From Pachyseris speciosa (lineage: Eukaryota > Cnidaria > Anthozoa > Scleractinia > Pachyseridae): a DNA stretch of 64,000 bases. The stretch lies in assembly GCA_016490735.1 (NCBI GenBank), contig JAEMWC010000001.1:1800001-1864000 (forward strand), given 5' to 3'. Made by a program: the position numbers and the translations under genes. Positions 1-11,244 of the stretch are shown piece after piece (position 1 is the stretch's first letter; every line of letters starts with the position of its first letter). Below the pieces are notes generated by a model, which saw only the letters and a program-made list of their open reading frames with translations, had not been told where the DNA came from and did no database searches.

Positions 1-203
1 AAATTTTTTACCTTAACACCGTTGTGAAGCCATTCTGGATAGAAAATGGGAGAGTTATTGATTCTGATTAGTGAATTATACCATAAGCTCTTATTAAGAA
101 ATTGATGCTCCGAGGGTATTGTATCTTCAAAGTTAACTTCTGCCCAGATTGACAGGACCTCTTTCAAAAAAGGGTTGTTAACTTTTAAAGTCTTCCTAGT
201 ATC

Positions 204-1314
204 CTAGGTGTTAAGATTACTTGTAATTGCCATTGTGCCTCCTTGTTTGTTTAGTTCAAGGTCAAAAAAGAGCTTCAATTTTCCTTGGCTCGACCTGTCC
301 AAATATTTTTTAATCCATGTAGCTTTTAAAGATTTGCTAAAAGACTCTATGTCTATCATCTTGAGGCCACCATTTGAATAGTCCTTGATCATTATATCGC
401 GCTTTATTTTGTCACCTTTTCCGTTCCAGAGGAAAGAATAAAAAAGTTTGTTAACTTCTTTAATAACTCTCACATCTGAAGGGAGTGCTGATAGAACGTA
501 GACAAGATGGGATGCGACAAGACTCTTTAAGAAAGCTATTTTCCCAATCAAAGTTAGTCTGCGGTATCTCCAGCAACTTAAAATATTCCGAACTTTGTCT
601 AGCTTTTGGTTATAGTTTAAATTGGCAGATGTCTCCTGGACGTTTGAGAAACAAACAACTAAGGCTTTGACCTTGTATTTCGGCCATTAAAAATTCCGGC
701 CAGGAATTTCTAACTCTTGTTGTCCACAATTTGCACCAATCCAAAGGGCTTCTGTTCTTTTTATCGTTAAGCTTTTGGCCGGAGATCTCATGAAAATCAT
801 CTAAGATTTTAAGACAGGTTATCAAGGACTTCCTTGATACATCTAAAATCAGCGATGTATCATCTGCATATTGAGTTATCTTGATTTCTGTTCCGTTTAC
901 GTGGAAACCTTCAATATCTTTATTTTCAGTGATTGCCTTTGCTAACACTTCGACTGACAAAATGAATAAGTAAGGCGAGAGAGGGAAGCCTTGTTTAACT
1001 CCTCTTTGAATATTAAAAAAATTGCTAGCCCAACCATTATTTAATATACAACTTTCTGCGGAGCAATAGAAAAGATTGACCCACTTTGTTATGCTGGACC
1101 CAAATCCGAAGTATTGTAGAGTTTTACCAATAAAAGGCCATTCTATCGTATCAAAGGCTTTTTCAAAGTCAAGAAACAGGATTAGCCCCGGGATATTTTT
1201 CGCTTTAGCGTAGCAAATTACACTATGTAAAAGTCGAATGTTTTCTCCGATGAATCTACGCTTCATAAAGCCCTTCTGGTCATTGTTAATAAGGTTGGGA
1301 AGATAAGGTTTCAA
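204..1314 (-). pseudogene. L1-type ORF2 reverse transcriptase, broken
   Basis: Reverse-transcriptase part of LINE ORF2, which in this family copies element RNA at a nicked chromosomal target. The open stretch 610-1314 (234 codons) contains FLDFEKAFDTIEW (the first catalytic Asp region), RGVKQGFPLSPYLF and the YADDTSLIL catalytic box. The stretch 204-551 carries the C-terminal thumb-like part with SFLWNGKGDKIKRD and GGLKMIDIESFSKSLKATWIKKY, typical of L1/Tx1 ORF2. The two are in different frames with stops between them, so it is a pseudogene. L1/Tx1 rather than CR1 is chosen for the QxGF..RR(F/Y)IGENIRL region and the thumb motif. Confidence 0.82.
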
Positions 1315-1527
1315 GCGATTGGCGATTGCCTTGGCCGCAATTTTGTAGTCGCAATTAAGAAGAGTTAATGGTCTCCAATTATTAATAAATTAAGGTTCTG
1401 TATCTTTCTTAGGAATAAGTTTGATAATACCCCTTCTCTGAGTTATTGAAAGTTGATCGGTATTATAAGCAAAATTGAAAGCATCAATAAGGGTTGATGA
1501 TAGGTCTTTCCAGAAAACTTCATAAAA

Positions 1528-2022
1528 TTAGGGCCTCAAGGTATTCTTTTCGGTTAACAATCCGTCGCACGCTTTCATCTCAAAGTCACGAAGGACTTTG
1601 TCATTCTCATACTCAAAAAAATCTGTCGTTTCATGTGGAGAACATGGCGTTCGCCTGGCACCATAAAGATTCTTGTAGAACGATACGCATTCTTTAAGGA
1701 TATTCTCGTCTGACGTGACGAAGTCATTATCATTTAATTTAAGTTGGTTAATGGTCCCTTGTTTAAAATGTCGTTTTTCCGAATTTAAAAAAGTATGTAG
1801 TGTTTTTCTCTCCTTCATTATACCATTTAGTCTTTGATCTCAGAATAGCACCTTTAGTGCGAAACTCAATTATTGTCTCTAGTTCGCTCTTTTGTTCGGC
1901 GAGTTGCTTCTCAAGGTCGGTAAGCTGCTTATCAGTAAGGTTACTTTTGTCAAATTCCTCCTCCAATTTTGCCATTGTTTGTTCAAGTTTCTTCTCGGTT
2001 TTGCATTTGTTTGTTTTTAGCC
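1528..2022 (-). pseudogene. L1-type ORF2 linker between EN and RT
   Basis: Two overlapping open stretches (1763-1975 and 1528-1818) hold the coiled, Lys/Glu-rich linker of LINE ORF2, with the characteristic GAILRSKTKWYNEGEKNTTYFF segment seen here as RTKGAILRSKTKWYNEG. L1-like coding continues up to about 2022, where CR1-type sequence of opposite orientation begins. The stretches are in different frames, so this is a decayed part of the same ORF2. Confidence 0.75.
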
Positions 2023-4365
2023 TTACTGTTCTTAACCTTACTGGATATCATTCTTACGAACAAGGCGGATTTATTTTCATGTTCTGGAGCAGTCGATCTG
2101 GGGCTGAGTGATCACCACATGGTTTACGGCTTTCTCACTGAGAAAGTCAAACGCCACACCGCTAAGATAATCACTTTCAGAAGCACTAAGTCCTTGGACA
2201 TGGGAAATTTTAAAAAAGACCTGAGAGACTGTGAATGGCTGCTAAATAATCAATTGGCATCCGCAGAAGAGAAATATTCCCACTGGAGTGAAGCTCTAAA
2301 TAAAGTCATGGATAAACATATGCCGATCAAATCCATGAGAGTTCGCGAAAAAGACGTTCCGTTTATGACCACTGAATGGAAAGCCGCAATTAGGATGAAA
2401 CGCAGGAGTGCAAAGAAATTCAACAAGAACAAGACTAAGGAGAATTTGGAATCCATGAAAAAATGGCGCAACGAAGCCACACGCCTGAGGAGAACGGCCA
2501 TTCGAGATTATTGGCGGCAAATATCAAGTGATTCAAAATGTGACTCCAGCAAATTTTATAAGACCTTTATGCCCCTCCTCAGCAATAAAAAGCATAAAGC
2601 TAAAACAGAAATCACATTAAATATTCAGGGGACTCCGGTGCAAGACCAAACACTGGTAGCTGATGAATTTGCAAACTACTTCGCCACTGTGGGAGACAGG
2701 TCTGTTGAAAATCATTCTTCGTTCAACTTTACCTCGGAAGAATGCAGCAGGCACCCAAGTGTTCGTGCTATAAGCAGTAAATGGGAGTCTAATTTGTTTT
2801 CCTTCAGAAAGATTTCCATTCAGGAGACTCTTCTAAGCTTAAATAACTTAAATCCTAACAAAGCCGTTGGCTTCGACATGATCCCACCACACGTTTTAAA
2901 AATAGCGGCAGAGGAGCTGGCAGGTCCACTTACTGAGATTTTCAATCAATGTATTTCGGAAAAGTATTGGCCGAATTCATGGAAGAAAGGCGAGTGGATC
3001 CCAGTGTTCAAAAAAGAGGACCCGCTGGAGAAGAGTAATTATAGACCTATTACTATTTTGACAGCGGTCGACAAATTATTTGAACAGCTTTTGAGTAAAC
3101 AAATGTCAGCATTCTTTGAACCGATTTTTGATCCCTTTATGTCGGCCTACCGTAAGCTGTATAGCTGTGAGTCAACATTGGTTCGTCTAGTTGAAGACTG
3201 GAAACAAGCCATTGACACAGGGAAAACCGTAGGCATTTTATCGACAGATATGAGTAAGGCCTTCGACACTATGCATCCAACTCTACTGTTGGCTAAACTA
3301 AAGGCATACGGCTTCTCTAACGAATCGATAACATTAATGCGCTCCTTTTTCATGGACCGCAAAGGAAGAGCTAAATTAGGAACTGAGGTCAGCGACTGGA
3401 AACCAATCGATATGGGCTGTCCACAGGGTTCCAACCTGGGACCGCTACTATGGAACATCTATCAAAATGATCTTGTCTACCTGGACCGTTCATCTGGTCT
3501 CTCAATGTATGCTGACGACCACCAACTCTATTATGCTCATAGTAACATCAATGTCCTTATGGAGAGGATCAAGCATGAAGGTGAACGAATGTCTGCGTGG
3601 TACAAAGATAACCATTTGGTTGGCAACTTGAACAAATATCAAGCTATGATCATTGGAAGTAAACAAAAGCCATCGCAACTGACGTTAGACATAAACGGCC
3701 ATCTCATTAACATCACTGAGGAACTTAAATTATTAGGTGTCACTATAGATAAGGATCTGCATTTCTCAGAACATATTTCAGCTATCTGTAAAAAAGCAAG
3801 TAGGCTGATTGGCGTTTTAATGAGGCTTAGGAACCTGATCCCTACCGAAGCCAAACTTCAGATTTATAAGACAGCGATTTTACCCCATCTTACATATTGC
3901 AGTCTAGTCTGGCATTTTTGTAAGGCTTCGGATAGAAAGAAACTGGAACGCGTTAACGAAAGAGGTCTCAGGGCGGTTTTCTGTAACTGGAATTTGTCAT
4001 ACAACAACTTGTTAAAACGTGCTAACCTTACTACCTTATATAATAAGCGTCTTCAAGACATAGCGATATTTATGTTCAAGGTCAAACATAAGTTACTTCC
4101 TAAGAACATTCTGGAACTATTCAGCGGAACGCCATCTAATCACTTCCTGAGAAATTCTGATTTCTATATCCCACGATTCAACAGTGTCAGGTTTGGGAAA
4201 CATTCATTGAAGTTCTTTGGACCACGACTTTGGTCCAAACTTAGCCCAGGTGATAGAGAGAGACAGACGTTAACGGCCTTCATGGCCAATATTAGAAAAA
4301 GAGATCTCGCAAGTTTGGTGGAGAACGACCTTTGTAATGGCAACTGCCCCACGTGCAGTTGCTAG
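2023..4365 (+). CDS. CR1/L2-type ORF2, endonuclease end and RT
   Basis: One long open frame (its open stretch begins at 1969 inside flanking DNA). It starts with the endonuclease C-terminal signature (LDIILTNKADLF then LSDHHMVYGF), passes through a basic linker and then a complete reverse transcriptase: NYRPITILTAVDKLFEQLL, LSTDMSKAFDTMH (catalytic Asp), MGCPQGSNLGPLLWN, SMYADDHQLYY (YADD box), followed by the thumb and the C-terminal ELLGVTIDKDL..H region. The frame ends at a Cys-rich tail (CNGNCPTCSC). It is intact from the truncation point to the stop, which suggests a younger insertion than its host LINE. No promoter or N-terminal endonuclease is present, so it is unlikely to be autonomous. 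Confidence 0.85.
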   Translation, partial: LLFLTLLDIILTNKADLFSCSGAVDLGLSDHHMVYGFLTEKVKRHTAKIITFRSTKSLDMGNFKKDLRDCEWLLNNQLASAEEKYSHWSEALNKVMDKHMPIKSMRVREKDVPFMTTEWKAAIRMKRRSAKKFNKNKTKENLESMKKWRNEATRLRRTAIRDYWRQISSDSKCDSSKFYKTFMPLLSNKKHKAKTEITLNIQGTPVQDQTLVADEFANYFATVGDRSVENHSSFNFTSEECSRHPSVRAISSKWESNLFSFRKISIQETLLSLNNLNPNKAVGFDMIPPHVLKIAAEELAGPLTEIFNQCISEKYWPNSWKKGEWIPVFKKEDPLEKSNYRPITILTAVDKLFEQLLSKQMSAFFEPIFDPFMSAYRKLYSCESTLVRLVEDWKQAIDTGKTVGILSTDMSKAFDTMHPTLLLAKLKAYGFSNESITLMRSFFMDRKGRAKLGTEVSDWKPIDMGCPQGSNLGPLLWNIYQNDLVYLDRSSGLSMYADDHQLYYAHSNINVLMERIKHEGERMSAWYKDNHLVGNLNKYQAMIIGSKQKPSQLTLDINGHLINITEELKLLGVTIDKDLHFSEHISAICKKASRLIGVLMRLRNLIPTEAKLQIYKTAILPHLTYCSLVWHFCKASDRKKLERVNERGLRAVFCNWNLSYNNLLKRANLTTLYNKRLQDIAIFMFKVKHKLLPKNILELFSGTPSNHFLRNSDFYIPRFNSVRFGKHSLKFFGPRLWSKLSPGDRERQTLTAFMANIRKRDLASLVENDLCNGNCPTCSC

Positions 4366-4597
4366 ATGTAAATTATATAGACAAACATTATAGATTGTAA
4401 TTGAGTAAATTTTTATTATTAGATATGTTCATTATTATTGTATATAGTCATTGTAGTCTAAGGATTTTAATATTGTAAATTCTAAAGACTATTGTACGTT
4501 TTAAGTAGAATAGTGTCCCCGATTAGTAAGCCTATTATAGGCTAGCTAGAAGATTTGACACTTAAATAAAGTTATTATTTATTTATTATTATTATCG
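2023..4597 (+). mobile_element. 5'-truncated CR1/L2-type LINE
   Basis: Plus-strand LINE inserted into the minus-strand L1-type element. It starts inside the C-terminal part of its endonuclease domain, so it is 5'-truncated as is usual for target-primed insertion. It ends with a TTATT-rich microsatellite-like tail near 4576-4597, typical of CR1/L2-type elements rather than a poly-A tail. L1-like sequence resumes immediately after the tail. Boundaries are approximate. Confidence 0.82.
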
Positions 4598-5354
4598 ACT
4601 TCTCCCGTACTTTTAGCTTGATCATTTCCCAAAGAAGTGATGGGTTGACCGAGCTATCATCTTTATATTCTTAACGCGTTTTTTGGATTGTAGCTTTAAT
4701 TTGACTGACATAATTCATTTCACTTAAAAACCAGCAACCCGGCCCCCGCTGATTTGAATGCGGGGAAATATTTAATATAATCATTGAGTGATCTGTTTTA
4801 TACGCCGGAATAATATCTGCGGAGGATGTGATATTAAGAGCACTTTGGTTGATTAAGAAAAAGTCAAGCCTACGGTGAACTTTTGGATGACGCTGTCTCC
4901 ACGTATATCAGCTATTTTCCGGATGGAGTATCCGCCAGACATCTACCAAATCAAGTTTCTCGGAAAATTCTTGAATAATCTTAACACTATTTTGGTGTGT
5001 TTTGGCAAGGTCGCCTCTCTTCTCTTTTTCAAGATCGAGTACAAGGTTGTAATCGCCACCTATAACGATGTCGTCACATTTAAAATCTGTTAGGTGATCA
5101 AAGAAATTCAGGAAGAAGGCTGGGTTATCATTTGGGGCGTAGATATTAGCCGAGGTTAAATGTTTATCATTGGCTTTTATATCATAAATAATAAAACGTC
5201 CTAAGGGGTCAATGAAGAGTTTTAGAACTTGCAGATTGAAGAGAATACATACCTCCGCTTTGTTGCTCGCATACGTGCTAAAGATAGTTTGGTATCCCCA
5301 CTCTGAGGACCATATGTGATTCGTGTTTTTAGTGCAATGAACTTCTTGTAGCAT
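4598..5354 (-). pseudogene. L1-type ORF2 AP-like endonuclease, partial
   Basis: 4908-5354 translates to an apurinic-endonuclease-like domain. Visible motifs are the N-terminal LQEVHCTK (catalytic Glu region) and IVIGGDYNLVLD (the GDFN-type motif), with SANIYAPND between them. This domain nicks the target DNA in LINE insertion. The extreme N-terminus and the catalytic C-terminal SDH region are not in this frame; 4598-4907 holds weaker L1-like linker coding up to the CR1 junction. It belongs to the same L1/Tx1 copy as the RT at 0.2-2.0 kb. Confidence 0.78.
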
Positions 5355-5866
5355 GTAGATTGAGAAGCTTTTTGATCGAAGTTTCTTCCTCTCTTCGTTT
5401 CCTATTATCTCTTAGTCCCCTGACATTTATGGAGGCTATTGTCAGAGCCATAGATTTTCGCTATTTCTGATTTTTTGTAATGCAACTCCTTCACGCCTTG
5501 CTGTCAAAGCCTTGCAATTACCGCACAATACAATTAATATTCGTGGTACCGATTTACAAGGAACACACGCACAAGAGACACAGCAACAAATGAACAATAC
5601 AGAACATATAAAACACACACAAATGAATAAGAAATTACTTTGGCTAGGGACATAAGGAATTTAGGGCTTACAACTAGAAAAGATAAATGCGTTACTAGAA
5701 AAAGTTCCATCAAAAGAACAAGTTCCTTTCCCGACCACCTCTTGTTGTTAACTGGCATTAGGAAGTATAGGCGGTCTTAGAAGTCGGACGCTTGCCATCT
5801 GATAATTAACGTTATTTTGGAGCGGAGGTAAAAGTGGGAAATAGTAACAATAACAATAAACAAAGT
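5355..5866. other. L1-type inter-ORF region
   Basis: Sequence between ORF1 and the endonuclease fragment of the LINE. I see no further gene. It probably holds the spacer and the missing start of ORF2. Confidence 0.5.
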
Positions 5867-6780
5867 TTACTCTGGTAATTCGAGAGTCATACCCACTGGC
5901 CACAATTTACCTCTAATGAAAAGTTTATCCGGTTGAACCTCGCTGAAAGATGCCGGGATGTTATGTCTTCTTGCCTTTTTAAAAGTGTCCATTTGCTTTT
6001 TTCGTCTTGCAACAATCTCGTAGCGAAGATCTTGATACATTTTGAATGTGCTGCCCCGCAACCGCGATCCCAAAGCGAGTATTTCTTCACAGTTCTTGTA
6101 CCTGCGGAATCTTGCAATGATAGGCCTTGGCTTTCTTCCTTTCTTTTTCCTAAGCGGTGAACTCTTTGTATTTCCACAGTGACTGCATCTTTATAACCGA
6201 GTTCTGTCTCAAGGAAGGTGCGAAGAACTGATTCAGTGTCCTCTCTATCTGGTCCTTCTTCGATGATGTTTTCAAATTCCAAATTTTCTCGTCTAGAGTA
6301 GGCTTCTAAATAGAGGATTTTGTCTTCTAACTCCTTAACTCTGGCGTGAAAATCATCGTTTAACCCTTGTAAATTAGCGAAAGCAAGATCTGTTCTATCC
6401 TGGTACTGTTTTAAGCTCTGTGTCGTTTCTTTGCGTTCCTTCATGGCATCATTCATGTCTGCTTTTAATTTCTCTACGTCGTGGTTGGCAGTAATTTGGG
6501 CAGTTTCTAATTTCTGAATCCTTCCTTCCAGTTTACGAAGCGAAGCTTGAACTTGATTCACTGTTGTTTGAATTGCATCTAGTTTTTCCAACTTCTTGTT
6601 AATGTCTTGTAATGTTTTATGCAGGACTTCAGCCATGTTGAAAGCTGTTAAGTTTTCGTCCTCCGACTCGATATCCTGGTCGTTCTTCGGCCTTTTTGGT
6701 TCTGGCAAGCTGCTCGATTCGTCTGAAGAAGACGTCCTATTTCTTCTTTTTTCTAAAAAGTATTCCAGAAGTGTGGCCAT
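5867..6780 (-). pseudogene. L1-type ORF1 nucleic-acid-binding protein, frameshifted
   Basis: ORF1 protein of the LINE, an RNA-binding chaperone that trimerises through a coiled coil. The N-terminus is acidic/Ser-rich with a basic KRPKND patch. Then a long coiled coil runs from about residue 50 to 165, followed by LEAYSRRENLEFENI and RVHRLGKRKE, the start of the RRM-like core of L1 ORF1 proteins. The frame then changes: the C-terminal core (SRLRGSTFKMYQDLR and the rest to the stop at 5867) is in the -1 frame. The switch lies at a run of five A on the coding strand (6144-6148), consistent with a one-base deletion. The ATG at 6780 is chosen because the coiled-coil frame starts there. Confidence 0.8.
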
Positions 6781-6814
6781 TAACCATAACGTAACTTCCG
6801 GCTTGCGTTTGCAG

Positions 6815-6916
6815 ATTAGCGGGGCTTGAATTCACGTTTTGGTTTTGATCACCATCATTGTTTAGTTAGCGGGGCTTGAATTCACGTTTTGGTTTTGATC
6901 ACCATCATTGTTTAGT
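6815..6916. repeat. Tandem 51-bp direct repeat at a junction
   Basis: Two adjacent, nearly identical copies of about 51 bp, each running from TTAGCGGGGCTTGAATTC to CATCATTGTTTAG. They sit exactly where the LINE 5' end meets BEL/Pao gag. The first copy adds a stop in the gag frame. This could be a target-site duplication combined with local re-duplication. Confidence 0.85.
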
Positions 6917-8630
6917 TCATCATTTCCGCTGGAACTTGCCGCCAAGGCGTCATGTAAAGACTGCAGATGCTTTCGTGTAATAGTGCACTGATCAATGGAA
7001 CAGCCACGAGGACCCTTGTAACCATCAGCATAATGTGTGTAAGAAAGACAGTTTTGGCACAGCCTTCTATCACGAACAAACTTCAGCTTATCTTCATTTG
7101 ATTTAGTTATGAATTGATTACAGGCTTCCAACTTGTGACCACCGTCGCACAAGAAACATCTGAGGCCAGGTCTAACGGCAAAATTTGCATCTGTGTGAAC
7201 TGTAATGAGATCACGTCCATCTCCCGCTCTGTCTGAGGCTATTAGATGAATCTGCTGAAGTGGAAAAACTATGCATCACACACGAACTGGAGGGCCTGAA
7301 CTTCGACTTCACTTTGTTACGATCTTCTTTAGTAACCGCGTCTAAAATGGAACCAAAGACTGGGTCATTCTTCTCCTTAGCAACTGCTCTAATAAATTTC
7401 TTTAGATCTGCGAAACTTGGGTCTCTACCACCTTCTATGATTTCTTGCACCAACTTCTGCCAACGAGAACGCAAATAAGGTGGCACTCTTTGAAGGATTT
7501 TAATAATCCTGTCTTCATTGTTAATCTGATTCAGGCTGCCCGCTACTGTAAGGGTAACTTTACAGCTTTCTAAGTCGCCAGCAAGGTCGTTTAAGGCTTC
7601 ACGGTCGTTCAGTTTTATGGGCGGTCCATGGGACAACTTGTCAATCCACGCATTGGACACGACATATTTCTCTCCAAAGCGTTCCTCCAAAAGCTTCTTC
7701 GCCCTAGCGTAACCTTCCTTTCCATCCAACATTCCACAGCTCTTAATAGTCTCTTTTGCTGTAACAGTGCAATATTGTATCAAGAGTTGAACTGCCTCAA
7801 GTCACCATCTTCGGTTAACTTCTCCACATTGTTCTCAAAAGTCTTAATAAACAGATGATAGTTCAAAGGGTTCCCATCAAAGGTAATAATCTCAGCCTTA
7901 GGAAGTTGAAATATCCTAAAGTCAGGAAACTGAGGTGATGTAAATGGATGCAAAGATCTTGTTACTGACGCTTCAGGCACTTTAAAACGTACTTCATGAG
8001 ATGGCTTCAGTTTTGGCTATCTCAGTTTTCAATTTAAGGAACCTTTCCTGCTGTTCCAAACGAAGTTTTTCTTGGGTGAGAGAATCTTGTTCACGTAACA
8101 AGGAAACTTCTGCAATCATAGCGGCCTTCTCCGCGGCGAGCCTGACTCTTTCACTTTGAAACATTTGAGGTACCAACAGCAGAACGTGTTTGAGGAGGAT
8201 AAAAACGCCCTATGCCCCTTGACTTGGACCCAACTTGACTAACAGGATCAGATGGCTGAACAAGGTAGGTTAGCGACGGAAAACTATCACCAACTCTAGA
8301 GTCAACATGACTGACAGTGTCAAAATGTTCGGCACGATGCATCGCTGGTGTTGAAACTCTCATAGAAATTTGCACGTACCGGTCAATTTGTCTATTCAAA
8401 TCCTCGTACTTCGTAACCTGATCAACGAGATACTTGATGGACGACTGACGTTCATCCAACGTGGTCAAGATTTGATGATAATCTTCATATGCACGACGAA
8501 ATTTCTCCATTGCTTCATCTAGGTCCTTCTCTGCGGCAATCACTACGTCGAAAGTTTCAACCGCACACAACAACTCAGGAGTACCCAACGACCTTTTCTG
8601 AGAATTTTTATCGTACGATGTACTAAACAC
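6862..8630 (-). pseudogene. BEL/Pao-type gag, fragmented
   Basis: Four minus-strand open stretches read in order as one retroelement gag: 8151-8630 (N-terminal helical region), 7994-8176 (Glu/Lys coiled coil), 7780-7980 ([20 protein letters not shown], the conserved start of the BEL/Pao gag domain DUF1759), 7211-7783 (MIQYCTVTAKETIKSC, EGYARAKKLLEERFG and RVPPYLRSRWQ of the same domain) and 6862-7152 (Cys/His knuckle CQNCLSYTHYADGY and CSIDQC). Frame changes between pieces make it a pseudogene. The pol part would lie to the left but is cut off by the LINE. Gag forms the particle of the retroelement. Confidence 0.78.
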
Positions 8631-8678
8631 TAGCTGAGTGTCCCCCTGTCAATCTTCGTTAATATTTAACTTTCCTGG

Positions 8679-9360
8679 CAAAAAAATAACCGCTCTTCAA
8701 TGCCAGCGAGCAAAACTTTTGAGAAATAAAAATCCCAGCCAGCTACGAGCGTGTCGTTTCTCAACGAGCCAGCAAAGTTGAAAATGCCACAAACACGAAA
8801 TGGAATGGTGGGATCTTTCCAGTTTGCCAGCCAGCAGTCGCGTAAGGAAGAAAAATACCCAGCCAGCTAAGTATTGATTTTAACTTTATTTTTGGGCAAA
8901 ATATGTCGAATGGTTTATTTCGGATGTCAGATCGTTCCCAAGACGGGCAGTAGGCTTCTATCTGTATCCCGTGTTGTTTACTTTTAGTTTTTTCCCCGAA
9001 GTCCTATCTTCTCGCAGATAAAAATCCACCAAAATACGAAGCCAACTGACAGCACATGCTATTCAATACGTTGAGACTCTTGAAAGTTGCGTTACGAGCC
9101 CAAGGACAGTTTGTTTTTCATTAACTTTATTTTCAGTCTCACACAGATAAAAGTGCGCCCTCAGTACTCTCAGCCAGCATGAAAATTGAATTAAGACAAA
9201 CTGCCAGAAATGACGTGTTTTGATTCCTGTCAGCCAGTAAGACTCATTACGGACACAAATTCCAGCAAGATTTCGTTAAAATAACACTGCCAGCAAGATT
9301 TTTATTTCAGCAAACATTTTGCCAGCCAGCCCAAAATCAGCCTGCAGAGCGGTTATTTTG
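8679..9360. mobile_element. Putative MITE with CCAGC array
   Basis: A block of about 680 bp bounded by short inverted repeats: CAAAAAAATAACCGCTCT at 8679-8696 and the complement AGAGCGGTTATTTTG at 9346-9360. The interior contains at least ten irregularly spaced CCAGC or CCAGCCAGC words. There is no ORF of note. Imperfect direct repeats of about 30 bp flank it (8646-8675 and about 9381-9412). It looks like a non-autonomous DNA element inserted 5' of the gag fragments. No target-site duplication could be fixed. Confidence 0.55.
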
Positions 9361-11244
9361 CAGATCGGCTCCATCGAGCACTCCTGACAACTTCGTAATG
9401 TCATTAACTTTCCTCGTAACAGATGATTTTGTTGTCTTCCTTCGCTCCTTTAGACCTTCCATCGCTTCCACTGACAACAATCCGGCGGCTTGCATCCTGA
9501 AAACTTTTCTAGAACTATATATAGCCGCACGCTATATGAAAACTCGAACGCGAGCAAACGATTCTCACATATTTTCAACACTCTGAGTCTACATCTTCTG
9601 TTTAATGCTCGGTTCTAGAAAGTTTGTAAACGGTTAACGAAATAACCCGAAACTACAACAAAATCCTAATTCCAACAACACTGAAAAACAACTCCGGCTG
9701 CCATTTATAAAAAACGTAGAGAAACACATGGAATAAAATTTGAATAATGTATCACTAAAACAATAGGTGATAAACACGAAATTATAACACCTAGAACGAC
9801 ACGCGCGATAAAAATACACAATAGAAACTGTTTAAAACGTTACAAACAAACAAGTTGTTTGTACACAATTTTTTTCGCATTAGTTAATAAAAATCGTGAC
9901 GAGGTTTTCGCTAAGCGGCATGTTTGAAAATTAAGAACGTTTAGCGGCGTGTAATTCCATGTTCCAACATAATTTTTACATGGTTAATAAGGCTCAAGAC
10001 ATGTTCTATTTGAAACTGACTGAATTTTTCTACAGATGAAGTGTAAAAGCCACAAACACTTACGCGTTTAACATATGAAGTCTTCACAGTTTACCGCAAG
10101 TGCTGTGAAATAACACAGTTTTTATGCTGCGTAAAACGCTAAATCTTGAGTTGTATTTGTCGTTGAAGAATGATTTCGGTGCCTTTGAAAAGCTTAACAA
10201 ATGCAGTCTCTGTATTTTTGATGGACCGTTAAAGCATACAGAACTAATCGCGTTTCTCACCGAAAAAACATGAGTGCGGTAAATTCAAAAGGTTGTTATA
10301 ACGCGAGCAAATAATATGTAAAGGATGTAAACAACAGGTCGATCAACGCTATTTTAGCGTCTCAATAAATGTGACAGTTCTATTGTTTTTTTCTTTGACA
10401 GATAACAGATGACGTTCGCGCGTGCGCATTATCGGAACAGTGTCCCTTTAAGGGGGCGTTATACCTGCATGTTGATGAAATAAGAAGTGATTTGATGAAG
10501 AAATTAAAAAGGGAAAATAAGACACACAAACACTCGGACAGTCCACTGCAACACGGGTGCATGTCAGGTTAAGGACGAACTGTTTGGTGTTGGTCTATTA
10601 ATTTCTAATCATTTACAATTTGCATTTTCTCATCTTCCTTTTAAACACTCCCCCCCCCCCCCCCCCCTGAGCCTTTTCTCCTTCTTTAGAAACACTCTAA
10701 AAATCACCCAAAAATTCTGAGATATTTATGGGGTTATGCACTACCCAACTATGATAGCTTTTTTGGATTGCATGAAATCTCTAGAAGATAAGGAGAAAAG
10801 GTCAAAAGGTGACAAAAACGTAGCATTCAGGTGTAACTCCCCCTAAGCAGTAAAGGATGAAATAATAAAAACCAATTGTGACTGAAAAAATTCAAAAACC
10901 TGACGCGACTCGTACCCCGGGTTGACAGGAATCGTTCAAAATTTAAAGAGTGTGCATAATCTTTGTGTGATCAGTTATCACTTTTCTTGTGAGGAATCTT
11001 TTATGTTCTTTTTTGAGCTTATACATCGAAAATTTCGGCGCAACATATCAACTTATTAGCACTGCTAATTATTTACTGGAATCTCGTAATCTTACAAGTA
11101 GTACCAGTCCACCAATTTAACAGAAATCAGTTATTTTTTTCTTGAGACAAAACGTTTTGCGAGCTCCGAACAAGCTTGCAATCTCAAAACTGTGACTTGA
11201 AAAACATCAACTTGTTAACACCATTAAAAAGTACTTTTACTCAC
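9361..11244. other. No gene recognised
   Basis: AT-rich sequence with a run of 18 C at 10650-10667. Near 11080-11116 there is a degenerate copy of the WWTGTTCK-coding end of the lectin exon described below, on the minus strand. No coherent coding frame is visible apart from that remnant. Confidence 0.5.

Larger units (their letters stand above)
1..6814 (-). mobile_element. L1/Tx1-type LINE, interrupted
   Basis: Minus-strand non-LTR retrotransposon. Its 5' part, ORF1 then endonuclease, lies at 4.6-6.8 kb and its reverse-transcriptase part at 0.2-2.0 kb. The plus-strand CR1-type element at about 2023-4597 is inserted in the ORF2 linker between endonuclease and RT. Several frames are broken, so this copy is dead. 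The 3' end lies beyond the left edge of the window. The right boundary is placed just upstream of the ORF1 start, where BEL/Pao gag sequence begins, and is good to tens of bases. Confidence 0.8.
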
